Source: Rhodobacteraceae bacterium UBA2776 (GTDB taxonomy: Bacteria; Pseudomonadota; Alphaproteobacteria; Rhodobacterales; Rhodobacteraceae). Taken from it: 8,806 nt of DNA. Positions 1-7,340 of this stretch are shown here, in pieces. The stretch is taken from the NCBI GenBank assembly GCA_002352425.1, contig DEIK01000036.1, positions 1 through 8,806 on the forward strand. Direction: 5' to 3'. The translations under genes and the position numbers were made by a program. Within the stretch, counting starts at the first letter, position 1. Each line of letters opens with the position of its first letter. The notes beneath the pieces are model-generated. The model ran no database searches, had not been told where the DNA came from, and saw nothing but the letters and a program-made list of their open reading frames with translations.

Positions 1-668
1 ATATCGAAATGGTCGCCCGCCGCGTCCTCTTTGCGTTCAACCAAGGTGGCCGTGCAAACATCACCAAAGATGAAATGGCAGTCCCTGTCGCGCCATTCCA
101 GATGCCCCGAACAGATTTCCGGATTCACCACCAGAATAGCGCGCGTTGACCCCGACCGTATCATATCCGCCGCCGCCTGAATGCCAAATGTTGCGCTGGA
201 ACAGGCCACATTCATATCAAAGCCAAAACCATTGATCCCCAGTAGATCCTGCACCTCGATCGCAATCGCCGGATAGGCCCGCTCCATGTTTGACGCCGCT
301 ACAATCACGGCATCCACATCCTCCGACATTTTATCCGCTGATTTCAACGCCTTAGCACAAGCATCAACCGCCATTTCAGCCATGACCCCCGGCTCGTCAT
401 CATCGCGCTGGCGCAGCAGTGGGTGCATCACTTTCGGGTTCAAAATCCCCGTTTTCTCCATCACATACCGCTGGTGAATCCCGCTTGCCGCCACAATGAA
501 ATCAACACTGGAATGGGCTTTGGCCTCAACCTCACCCGCCTCAATCTCAACCTTGTTTTCCTCATTGAACAGATCAACATAGGCATTGAACGCCTCAACC
601 AGTTCTTCGTTGGTGATCACATCCGTTGGGGTAAAAACCCCGCTGCCCGAGATAACTGGTTGATACAT
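1..668 (-). CDS. Beta-ketoacyl-ACP synthase III (FabH-like), N-terminal part, cut by window edge
   Basis: The frame is open from an ATG at 668 to the window edge: 222 codons, C-terminus missing. The N-terminus MYQPVISGSGVFTP is typical of the KAS III/thiolase fold. The block DMNVACSSATFGIQAAAD places the nucleophilic Cys at residue 156, and HFIFGD follows about 50 residues later, as in KAS III enzymes. In the family this Cys takes acyl groups from acyl-CoA for condensation with malonyl-ACP in the cytoplasm. E. coli FabH has its Cys near residue 112. The offset comes from extra residues about 30-55 (acidic, NEENKVEIEAGEVEAK) and about 70-95, marking the longer (~370 aa) proteobacterial KAS III-like subgroup. 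Which acyl substrate it uses cannot be told from sequence. The start is supported by AGGAG seven bases upstream. It lies 63 bases downstream of the pseudouridine synthase. The catalytic His and Asn are beyond the window. Confidence 0.9.
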   Translation of the reverse strand, partial: MYQPVISGSGVFTPTDVITNEELVEAFNAYVDLFNEENKVEIEAGEVEAKAHSSVDFIVAASGIHQRYVMEKTGILNPKVMHPLLRQRDDDEPGVMAEMAVDACAKALKSADKMSEDVDAVIVAASNMERAYPAIAIEVQDLLGINGFGFDMNVACSSATFGIQAAADMIRSGSTRAILVVNPEICSGHLEWRDRDCHFIFGDVCTATLVERKEDAAGDHFD

Positions 669-675
669 ATCTTCG

Positions 676-680
676 CTCCT
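676..680 (-). promoter_or_regulatory. Ribosome binding site of the KAS III gene
   Basis: AGGAG on the minus strand (CTCCT on plus) sits seven bases before the ATG at 668. It is a strong Shine-Dalgarno match and fixes this start for a gene whose 3' end is outside the window. Confidence 0.75.
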
Positions 681-690
681 ATTTCCCTAA

Positions 691-722
691 TAAATAAGGC
701 CCGCAACACCCCAGAAGGTCAA
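691..722 (-). promoter_or_regulatory. Weak candidate promoter for the KAS III gene
   Basis: In the 63-base gap between the pseudouridine synthase and the KAS III gene, the minus strand carries TTGACC (717-722), a good -35 match. An AT-rich segment lies downstream (TATTTA at 691-696). The spacer to TATTTA is about 20 bases, longer than ideal, and better-spaced hexamers are poorer -10 matches. The gap has no convincing terminator, so read-through from the upstream gene is equally possible. Confidence 0.25.
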
Positions 723-731
723 GCAAAAACC

Positions 732-1382
732 TTAAAACGGGCACTTGGCCTTGAAGGTCATTCCTTTGCCACCGTCGGGATGATTTAACCGCAGACTCTC
801 GGCATGGAGCATCAAACGCGGCGCATCCAAAGCCTCACCCTTGGCATAAAACTCATCGCCCAGTATCGGGTGCCCAATCTCCAGCATATGAACCCGCAAC
901 TGATGACTGCGCCCAGTCTGCGGCACCAAACGAACCCGGGTCGCCCGTTCCTCGTATTTCATCACTTTCCAGTCGGTGACCGAAGGCTTGCCCTTTTCAT
1001 GGTCCACATGCTGCAAGGGCCGGTTCGGCCAGTCCACAATCAGCGGCAAATCAACAGTACCCTGACGCTCTTCAACACGCCCAAACACCCGCGCTATATA
1101 GGTTTTCTTAACCCGGCGTTGCTCAAATTGCAGGTTCAAATGTCGCTGCGCATGCCGCGTCATCGCAAACACCATGATCCCCGACGTGTCGCAGTCCAAC
1201 CGATGCACCAGCAACGCGTCCGGAAACACATTTTGCACCCGATCGACCAAACAATCAGCCAGATTTTCATGCTTACCAGGCACCGACAATAGGCCGCTCG
1301 GTTTGTCGACCAGCAACAGCTCATGATCATGGTGCAAAACGGCCAGCGGGTCCTGCGGCGGGGAATATCTGTCACTAAACAT
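732..1382 (-). CDS. rluA: RluA-type dual-specificity RNA pseudouridine synthase
   Basis: This 216-residue protein matches E. coli RluA (219 aa) along its whole length from memory of that sequence. The catalytic motif HRLDCDTSG spans residues 60-68 with the nucleophilic Asp at 63 (Asp64 in E. coli). DLPLIVDWPNRP lies at 111-122, TGRSHQLRVH at 156-165 and GHPILGDEFYA at 170-180. There is no N-terminal S4 domain, as expected for RluA and unlike RluC/RluD. RluA isomerises U746 of 23S rRNA and U32 of several tRNAs; that substrate range is inferred here by homology. The ATG at 1382 is the only likely start because an in-frame TGA lies two codons upstream; its ribosome site is weak. It begins 55 bases after the second flavoprotein gene with no clear terminator between, so partial cotranscription with the operon is possible, though functionally it looks unrelated. 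Confidence 0.93.
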   Translation of the reverse strand: MFSDRYSPPQDPLAVLHHDHELLLVDKPSGLLSVPGKHENLADCLVDRVQNVFPDALLVHRLDCDTSGIMVFAMTRHAQRHLNLQFEQRRVKKTYIARVFGRVEERQGTVDLPLIVDWPNRPLQHVDHEKGKPSVTDWKVMKYEERATRVRLVPQTGRSHQLRVHMLEIGHPILGDEFYAKGEALDAPRLMLHAESLRLNHPDGGKGMTFKAKCPF

Positions 1383-1437
1383 CCGGCTTCATCGCACAGC
1401 CCTGATCATTGTTCCACAAATATCCGCGCCACAGGCC
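1383..1437. other. 55-base gap between flavoprotein operon and pseudouridine synthase gene
   Basis: I see no hairpin followed by a U-run on the minus strand and no good promoter pair. The operon's 3' boundary is therefore undefined from sequence. Confidence 0.5.
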
Positions 1438-3879
1438 CTATACTTTCACGCGCTCCGATTTCGGATCATACATCGGCCGCATCGATGCCTCGGCACCCAC
1501 CCGAACCCCTGCCACATCGATCTCGTAACTGGACGCCAAAACCTCGGCCACGGTCTCGCCCTTGCACGGCACATAGCCAAGCCCCATAGCGGCCCCCAAA
1601 GTATGTCCATATGCCCCCGACGACAAATACCCAACGATCTCACCATCGCGCAAAACAGGCTCATTGTGATATAACAACGGCTCTGCATCCACCAATTTGA
1701 ATTGAAGCAAACGGGCGTCTAGCCCGTTTTCCTTTTTCTTCAAAACCGCATCACGGCCCATAAACGCAGGCTTATCAACCTTCACAGCAAAGCCCAGTCC
1801 CGCTTCCAAAACATGATCTTCACAAGTGATATCATGACCAAAATGCCGGAACCCTTTTTCAATCCGGCAACTGTCCGTCATATGCATCCCGCACAGCTTG
1901 GCCCCAAAATCCTGACCCGCTTCGCGCAGCACTTCAAACACATGCACAGCCTGATCGGCAGAAATGTAAATCTCCCACCCCAGCTCGCCAACATAGGTCA
2001 CACGGTGCACCCGCGCCAAACCCATGCCGATCTCGACTTCCTGCATAGTACCAAACGGATTTACCGCATTGCTGAAATCATTCGATGACACCAACTGCAA
2101 CAATTTGCGCGCATTTGGCCCCATCACCGCCAACACAGCCTCGCCCGATGTCACGTCCGTGATCACCGCGTTGAAATCACCCAAATGTCGGCGCATCCAG
2201 ACCTGATCCGCCAGTCGCGTTGCCGCCGGGGTGACCACCAAATAGGCCACCTCCGATAGCCGTGTCACGGTAACGTCTGCTTCAATGCCCCCACGCTTGT
2301 TCAAAAACTGTGTGTAGACAATCTTGCCAACGGGGACTGAGATATTCGCCCCGCAAATGTGATTCAAAAATGCCTCGACATCACGCCCCTCGACACGGAT
2401 TTTGCCAAAAGATGACATATCGTACATGCCAACATTTTCGCGCACGGCACGGTGTTCGGCTGCCGAATTCTCAAACCAGTTTTGACGTTTCCACGTGTAT
2501 TCATAGGCCGCGTCCTGCCCGACATTGGCGTACCAATTGGCCCGTTCCCAGCCCGCCAACTCACCCATCACAGCGCCCCGCTCTAACAGTTGCGCATGAA
2601 ATGGTGAGCGCCGGATGCCCCGCGCGGTGGCCTTTTGACGGAACGGGAAATGGTCGGCGTAAAGCAAGCCCAGTGTTTCCTTTGAGCGCTCAAACAGATA
2701 GCTTTTATTGCCCTGAAACGGCTGCATCCGTGAAATATCCACATCCCCCAGATCAAACGGCTTTTCGCCAACGTCCATCCACTGCGCCAAGGCCATGCCA
2801 GCCCCACCCGCCGATTGAATCCCGACCGAGTTGAACCCGGCCGCCACCCAGAAATTATCCAGCTCAGGCGCCAACCCCAGATGATAGGCATCATCCGGGG
2901 TGAAACTCTCCGGCCCGTTGAAAAACGTGTGAATGCCCGCCTCAGCCAGCATCGGCATCCGGTTGATCGCATCTTCCAAGATTGGCTCAAAGTGATCAAA
3001 ATCTTCGGGCAATTGATCAAATTCAAAGTCCGGTGAAATTCCGTCCATACCCCATGGTTTTGAGACAGGCTCAAACGCGCCCAAAATCATTTTACCGGCG
3101 TCTTCTTTGTAATAGGCGCATTCATCCGGCACCCGCAGCACTGGCATTTGGGTCAGATTGGGGATGCTTTCGGACACGATGTAGAAATGCTCACAGGCGT
3201 GCAGCGGCACATTCACACCTGCCATGCGGCCAACCTCATGGCCCCACATGCCAGCGCAATTCACCACGTGATCACATGCGATATGCCCCGCCTCTTCACC
3301 GTTTCGCCATTCAACACCCGTAACCCGCGCGCCGTCCTTTTGGATCGCCGTAACGGCCACACGTTCCGCCACAATGGCCCCGTTTTGACGCGCGCCCTTG
3401 GCCAGCGCCAGCGCGATGTTGCCAGGGTCGCCTTGACCGTCTTTTTCCAGATAAACCCCCGCAAAAACCCCGTCGATGTTCAGATGTTCATAGCGGGCCT
3501 TGACCTCGGAAGGCGAGATCTCCTCGACCTCGACCCCGAACGCCCGTGCCATTGCCGCTTGGCGAAATATCTCTTCACGGCGTTCTTCAGTCAGCGCCAC
3601 TGTGATCGAGCCACAGCGCCTAAACCCCGTCGCCAAACCCGTTTCCGCCTCAAGGGAGCCGTAAAGTTCCTGTGAATACTTCGCCAGCTTGGTCATATTG
3701 GCGGTGGCGCGCAGCTGTGCAATCAGCCCAGCGGCGTGCCATGTCGTGCCACTGGTCAGTGATTTTCGCTCCAGCAGCACCACATCATTCCAGCCCAGTT
3801 TCGTCAAATGATAGGCGACCGAGCAGCCGATAATGCCGCCACCGACAATGACCACACGGGCCTGATTGGGAATGGTCAT
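1438..3879 (-). CDS. FAD-dependent oxidoreductase/GcvT fusion, sarcosine-dehydrogenase-leaning paralogue
   Basis: An 813-residue flavoprotein of the DMGDH/SARDH family, which oxidatively removes N-methyl groups and passes the carbon to tetrahydrofolate. Order: Rossmann FAD site VVIVGGGIIG at about 9-18; DAO fold to about 370; central oxidoreductase domain about 373-428; GcvT domain about 430-700 (GGIEAD at 530-535, GELGWE at 631-636, RIEKGFRHF at 672-680); GcvT C-terminal domain about 720-805. TTWHAAG puts at 48 the His that carries covalent FAD in mammalian DMGDH and SARDH. His231 and Tyr256/257 are candidate substrate-site residues by comparison with dimethylglycine oxidase. NGPESFTPD (321-329) and the tail DPKSERVKV resemble sarcosine dehydrogenase more than DMGDH. 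I chose the ATG at 3879 over an ATG at 3909 because it forms an ATGA overlap with the upstream stop and leaves MTIPNQ directly before the Rossmann strand. Exact substrate unknown; this family has many paralogues in Rhodobacterales. Confidence 0.9.
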   Translation of the reverse strand: MTIPNQARVVIVGGGIIGCSVAYHLTKLGWNDVVLLERKSLTSGTTWHAAGLIAQLRATANMTKLAKYSQELYGSLEAETGLATGFRRCGSITVALTEERREEIFRQAAMARAFGVEVEEISPSEVKARYEHLNIDGVFAGVYLEKDGQGDPGNIALALAKGARQNGAIVAERVAVTAIQKDGARVTGVEWRNGEEAGHIACDHVVNCAGMWGHEVGRMAGVNVPLHACEHFYIVSESIPNLTQMPVLRVPDECAYYKEDAGKMILGAFEPVSKPWGMDGISPDFEFDQLPEDFDHFEPILEDAINRMPMLAEAGIHTFFNGPESFTPDDAYHLGLAPELDNFWVAAGFNSVGIQSAGGAGMALAQWMDVGEKPFDLGDVDISRMQPFQGNKSYLFERSKETLGLLYADHFPFRQKATARGIRRSPFHAQLLERGAVMGELAGWERANWYANVGQDAAYEYTWKRQNWFENSAAEHRAVRENVGMYDMSSFGKIRVEGRDVEAFLNHICGANISVPVGKIVYTQFLNKRGGIEADVTVTRLSEVAYLVVTPAATRLADQVWMRRHLGDFNAVITDVTSGEAVLAVMGPNARKLLQLVSSNDFSNAVNPFGTMQEVEIGMGLARVHRVTYVGELGWEIYISADQAVHVFEVLREAGQDFGAKLCGMHMTDSCRIEKGFRHFGHDITCEDHVLEAGLGFAVKVDKPAFMGRDAVLKKKENGLDARLLQFKLVDAEPLLYHNEPVLRDGEIVGYLSSGAYGHTLGAAMGLGYVPCKGETVAEVLASSYEIDVAGVRVGAEASMRPMYDPKSERVKV

Positions 3880-6320
3880 GCCCGTATCCGCCCGTTGTTT
3901 GCATCCCACAATGGCGCATCTTCTTGCACCACCGCGCGACGGCGCTCGCCATAGATTTCGACCTCAAGTTCGGTGCCCGCAACAGCCAGATCGACCCGCA
4001 ACATGCCCAGCGCAATGCTGGCTTCGATCCGGTATCCCCAACCACCTGATGTGGTTTCCCCAACCACTTTGCCCTCATGCCAAAGCGTCGACATATAGGG
4101 CGCGTCCGCGTCGCCAGCCTCCACAATCAGCGTGACAAATCGTTTGGTAACGCCCGCCTGTTTCTCGGCCAATAGCGCCGCCTTGCCCGGAAAATCCTGC
4201 GGCTTGTCCAATTTGACGAACCGCTCCAGCCCGCCCTCAAGCAAGGAATAATCCGTCGACAGATCACCCTTCCACGCGCGATACCCTTTTTCCAACCGCA
4301 AGCGGTCAAGCGCGTACATGCCAAACGGCGCAGCCCCGCCTGCCGTCACCGCATCCCAGATTGCAGGGGCGTCAGCAATGTCGCAATGCACCTCCCAACC
4401 CAGCTCGCCGGCAAAGGACACTCGCAGCAACACACAGCATTTTCCGGCAACATCGGCTTCTTGGTAGGTCAACCAGCCCTTGGTCAGATCGGCATCCGAA
4501 ATCCCGGCCAATATGTCGCGTGATTTCGGGCCGGTAACCAACAAGCATTCGTATTTGTCGGAACGGTCATGTACCTTTATGGCCTCGGGCGCTTGGCGCG
4601 ACAGCAATTCACCATCATGCCATTGCGCCGTGGCGGCGGTGATCAGCCAGATTTCGTCGTCATCGCGCGGGATCACTGACATTTCTGTCACGATCCGGCC
4701 ACGGGTATCGGCGAAATAGGCCAAGCCCACACGACCCACCGATGGCAAGCGTGACGCCGTCAACCCGTCCAACCAATCGCGCGCGCCTTTGCCCTCAACC
4801 GCCAACCGCGTGAACCCTGAGATCGCCAGCACACCACAGCCATCCCGAACCGCTTCGCATTCCTCACGGATGCGCACCTCCCACGGCCCATCGCGCAGCC
4901 ATGTTTGGGTGCTTTCATGCGAGATGTCATCGCCCGCTTTGGCAAACCAATTGGCCCGCTCCCAGCCATTATACGCGCCCAACACGGCGCCCGCGTCTAA
5001 CAAACGTGAATGCAGCGGCGAGACATGCTTGTCACGCGCCGCCTCCCATTCGTGGTTCGGGAAATGCATGGCGTATTCGTGACCATAGACTTCCATACCT
5101 TTTTGGATGCAGTAATCCTCATCGGCATATCCTGTGAAACGGCGCGGATCGACCGCCCACATGTCCCACTCGGTTTCGCCCTCTGTTATCCATTCGGCCA
5201 GCACCTTGCCAGCCCCGCCCGCTTGCGCAATGCCAAAGGTGAACACGCAGGCCTCAAACGCATTCGGAACGCCAGGCATTGGCCCGATCAACGGCAAGCC
5301 ATCCGGCGCATATGGGATCGGCCCGTTGATCACTTTGTTGATGCCCGCGGTCCCCAGAATTGGCACCCGTGCCATCGCGTCCTCAATGTACCACTCCAAC
5401 CGTTCCAGATCATCTGGGTACAGCTGGAATGAAAAATCATCCGGCATCGGATCAGACGGGTTCACCCAATGGGCTTTGCAGTTGCGTTCATAAGGGCCCA
5501 AGTTCAGACCGTACTTTTCTTGGCGCAGGTAATAGGACGAATCCACGTCCCGCAGCAGTGGCAGCTTCTCGCCACTCTCGAGGCTCCACGCTTCAAGCTC
5601 AGGGATTTCATCGGTCAGCATATACTGATGGCTCATCACCATCATCGGCACTTGGCGCCCACCATAAGGGCGGAACCATTCACCAACCCGCTGGGCATAA
5701 TAACCCGCCGCATTGACCACGAACTCACAACGAATTTCGCCCTTTTCGGTCTCGACCACCCATTCGTCACCTTCACGCCGCACACCCGTCGCAGGGGTAA
5801 AACGCAAAATTTTCGTGCCCAAATCACGCGCACCTTTGGCAAAGGCCTGTGTCATCTGCGACGGGTCAATATCGCCGTCATAGGGGTCATACAACCCGCC
5901 TTCCAGATCATGGGTCTCAAGGAACGGATAACGAGATTTAAGGTCGTCCAACCCCATCATTTCAATACCCATGCCCTGATATTGCCCCATGCTACGGGCG
6001 CGCTCGAATTCTTGCATGCGCTCTTTGGTGTGGGCCAAACGCACAGACCCTGTGACGTGGTAATTCATCGGATAGTCAACGTCTTCACCCAACCCGCGAT
6101 ACAGCTCGGTTGAATAGCGCTGCAAGTTCATGATCGACCAAGAGTTGCTAAACGTCGGCACATTGCCCGCCGCATGCCATGTGCTGCCCGCGGTCAACTC
6201 GTTCTTTTCCAGCAAAACGCAATCATTCCAACCAGCCTTGGCCAAATGATACAAGGATGACGCGCCAACGGCCCCGCCCCCAATGATTACAACCCGTGCT
6301 GTGGTTGGGAAACCTGCCAC
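3876..6320 (-). CDS. Dimethylglycine-dehydrogenase-like FAD/GcvT fusion protein
   Basis: An 814-residue protein with the same architecture as its downstream neighbor: FAD site VVIIGGGAVG (10-19), DAO domain to about 380, central domain about 385-437, GcvT domain about 438-705 (GRIVTE at 541-546, GELGWE at 638-643, RLEKGYRAW at 675-683) and GcvT C-terminal domain about 720-805. STWHAAG gives the covalent-FAD His at 49. LPLLRDVDSSYYLRQE (253-268), INGPIPYAPD (331-340) and HQY (231-233) closely follow mammalian DMGDH as I recall it, so dimethylglycine or a similar tertiary N-methyl amine is the best-guess substrate, giving a demethylated amine and methylene-tetrahydrofolate. The acidic folate-site position is Glu546, as in mammalian DMGDH, not Asp. 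No signal peptide, so cytoplasmic. The start is GTG at 6320, supported by AGGAG six bases upstream. It follows the GFA gene by nine bases and overlaps the next gene by four. Confidence 0.9.
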   Translation of the reverse strand: MAGFPTTARVVIIGGGAVGASSLYHLAKAGWNDCVLLEKNELTAGSTWHAAGNVPTFSNSWSIMNLQRYSTELYRGLGEDVDYPMNYHVTGSVRLAHTKERMQEFERARSMGQYQGMGIEMMGLDDLKSRYPFLETHDLEGGLYDPYDGDIDPSQMTQAFAKGARDLGTKILRFTPATGVRREGDEWVVETEKGEIRCEFVVNAAGYYAQRVGEWFRPYGGRQVPMMVMSHQYMLTDEIPELEAWSLESGEKLPLLRDVDSSYYLRQEKYGLNLGPYERNCKAHWVNPSDPMPDDFSFQLYPDDLERLEWYIEDAMARVPILGTAGINKVINGPIPYAPDGLPLIGPMPGVPNAFEACVFTFGIAQAGGAGKVLAEWITEGETEWDMWAVDPRRFTGYADEDYCIQKGMEVYGHEYAMHFPNHEWEAARDKHVSPLHSRLLDAGAVLGAYNGWERANWFAKAGDDISHESTQTWLRDGPWEVRIREECEAVRDGCGVLAISGFTRLAVEGKGARDWLDGLTASRLPSVGRVGLAYFADTRGRIVTEMSVIPRDDDEIWLITAATAQWHDGELLSRQAPEAIKVHDRSDKYECLLVTGPKSRDILAGISDADLTKGWLTYQEADVAGKCCVLLRVSFAGELGWEVHCDIADAPAIWDAVTAGGAAPFGMYALDRLRLEKGYRAWKGDLSTDYSLLEGGLERFVKLDKPQDFPGKAALLAEKQAGVTKRFVTLIVEAGDADAPYMSTLWHEGKVVGETTSGGWGYRIEASIALGMLRVDLAVAGTELEVEIYGERRRAVVQEDAPLWDANNGRIRA

Positions 6321-6326
6321 TTTTAG

Positions 6327-6331
6327 CTCCT
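6327..6331 (-). promoter_or_regulatory. Ribosome binding site deciding the GTG start of the DMGDH-like gene
   Basis: AGGAG on the minus strand lies six bases before the GTG at 6320. It overlaps the TAG stop (6330-6332) of the upstream GFA gene. Its position supports GTG as the real start and implies that ribosomes terminating on the GFA gene can reinitiate here. Confidence 0.8.
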
Positions 6332-6704
6332 AATGCTGTGACAGATCATCGGAAATTACATAGTAATCGCCTTTGTCTGCTACAAATATGTGTTTCTCTA
6401 CAGTTGTCCCTGTGGGCCCATCTATGCTGCCCAAGCTGAAGGATGTGCTGTCCTCGCTGTTCATTTTCCAAAACAAAAACGAACCGCAAATGCCGCAGAA
6501 CCCGCGTTTGGCCGCGTCGCTTGAGGCGTACCATTTCAATCCCTGATCTTGCGTAATCGTCAACGCCGTGTCAGGCACATAGGCCGATGACCAAACATGA
6601 CCCGATTGCTTGCGACATTGGCCGCAATGGCACAGGGACGGCCCTTGCGCCGGTCCCGTAACCTGATAGCGCACCGCGCCGCAATTGCATGATCCCTTTA
6701 GCAT
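6330..6704 (-). CDS. Short GFA-family (glutathione-dependent formaldehyde-activating-like) zinc protein
   Basis: A 124-residue protein with the full GFA/CENP-V cysteine set: CxC at residues 6 and 8, CxCxxC at 25, 27 and 30, and CxxC at 70 and 73, which bind zinc in this fold. The founding member, Gfa of Paracoccus, is reported to speed the condensation of formaldehyde with glutathione, but it is longer (about 190 aa), and most short members have no proven activity. A formaldehyde role is therefore suggested mainly by context: the next two genes encode enzymes whose N-demethylation can release formaldehyde when folate is short. The ATG at 6704 shares one base with the TGA of the upstream exporter gene (TGATG). 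A GGGGAGAGG stretch, with GGAG six bases upstream, provides the ribosome site. A TTG one codon earlier is less likely. Confidence 0.85.
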   Translation of the reverse strand: MLKGSCNCGAVRYQVTGPAQGPSLCHCGQCRKQSGHVWSSAYVPDTALTITQDQGLKWYASSDAAKRGFCGICGSFLFWKMNSEDSTSFSLGSIDGPTGTTVEKHIFVADKGDYYVISDDLSQH

Positions 6705-7330
6705 CAACCTCTCCCCAGTTCCGGCACGCTGCTGCTGCCCAAAATCACCCCGTAGATGATAAAGGCGACAGCCATCACGCGACGAAACAGCTTGTTAAAG
6801 ATTGCCCCCATAGCGGCGCGTCCAAGGCCAGCCCCAATGGCAGCGTAACCTGTGTAGCTAGCCCCAGTGATCACCAGCGCTGTGGGTACGATCACCTGCA
6901 TTTGCTGCCAGATCGGCACATCAGGCTGCACAAACTGACTGAAGGCCGCCAAATAACCCGCAACACTTTTGATATTGATCGTGGCGATGGCGAAGGCTTT
7001 GGAATAGATGTGGCGGCCCGACACTTGCATGGCCTTGACCGGTTTGCTGGACCCAAGCCAACTGCGCACCCCCAAAAAGATCAAAACCCCAGCGCCACAA
7101 AGTTTAACCCAGAAAAACGCCTGTGGTGAGGCAATGATCAACGCCGTCACCCCCATTGCGGACAGCACCAGGAACAAGCTGGCTTGGGTCAGTATCGCCA
7201 ATACGCCCCACAATGCTGGCCTAAACCCCAGCGTCATGCCGTTGCTAATGCAGTTCACTGCATTTGGTCCCGGTGTGGTGACAAACACCACCCAGAAAAG
7301 TGCGAATATGCTCCATGCTTCAAATGACAT
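6704..7330 (-). CDS. LysE/RhtB-family amino-acid exporter-like membrane protein
   Basis: A 208-residue, very hydrophobic protein with about six membrane segments, the usual size for the LysE/RhtB family. The family signature TPGPN lies at residues 19-23 after the first hydrophobic helix (FALFWVVFV), followed by a Gly-rich second helix and further helices including the one around VKLCGAGVLIFLGV. Members export amino acids or related small amines across the inner membrane. The substrate here is unknown. As the second gene of an operon with two N-demethylating flavoproteins, it may handle a methylated glycine or a product that accumulates, or relieve substrate toxicity. The ATG at 7330 has GAGGG seven bases upstream, overlapping the regulator's stop codon. 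Its own TGA overlaps the next start by one base. Confidence 0.88.
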   Translation of the reverse strand: MSFEAWSIFALFWVVFVTTPGPNAVNCISNGMTLGFRPALWGVLAILTQASLFLVLSAMGVTALIIASPQAFFWVKLCGAGVLIFLGVRSWLGSSKPVKAMQVSGRHIYSKAFAIATINIKSVAGYLAAFSQFVQPDVPIWQQMQVIVPTALVITGASYTGYAAIGAGLGRAAMGAIFNKLFRRVMAVAFIIYGVILGSSSVPELGRG

Positions 7331-7340
7331 ATCTGTTCCC

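Noticed and set aside
715..733. AAGGT/ACCTT inverted repeat after the pseudouridine synthase gene
   Set aside because: Five mostly A-U pairs around a nine-base loop, overlapping the stop codon, with no U-run; too weak for a terminator.
804..1292. 162-codon open frame on the plus strand
   Set aside because: Antisense to the pseudouridine synthase, whose motifs cover the same bases. The predicted peptide is rich in His, Pro and Arg, typical of a shadow frame.
2583..3074. 163-codon minus-strand frame overlapping the second flavoprotein
   Set aside because: It is out of frame with the flavoprotein, which continues unbroken with family motifs through the same bases, so no frameshift or separate gene is indicated.
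3880..3909. Ten-residue N-terminal extension of the second flavoprotein from an ATG at 3909
   Set aside because: The ATG at 3879 makes the typical ATGA overlap and places the Rossmann strand at the usual distance from the N-terminus.
5469..6113. 214-codon open frame on the plus strand
   Set aside because: It lies wholly inside the DMGDH-like gene on the opposite strand, shows no recognisable domain and no ribosome site, and is explained by the codon bias of the real gene.
1438..6320. The two GcvT-containing proteins as DMSP demethylase (DmdA) or glycine-cleavage T-protein
   Set aside because: Both of those are stand-alone GcvT proteins of about 370 residues. These have a full N-terminal FAD domain with the covalent-flavin His, as in DMGDH and SARDH.
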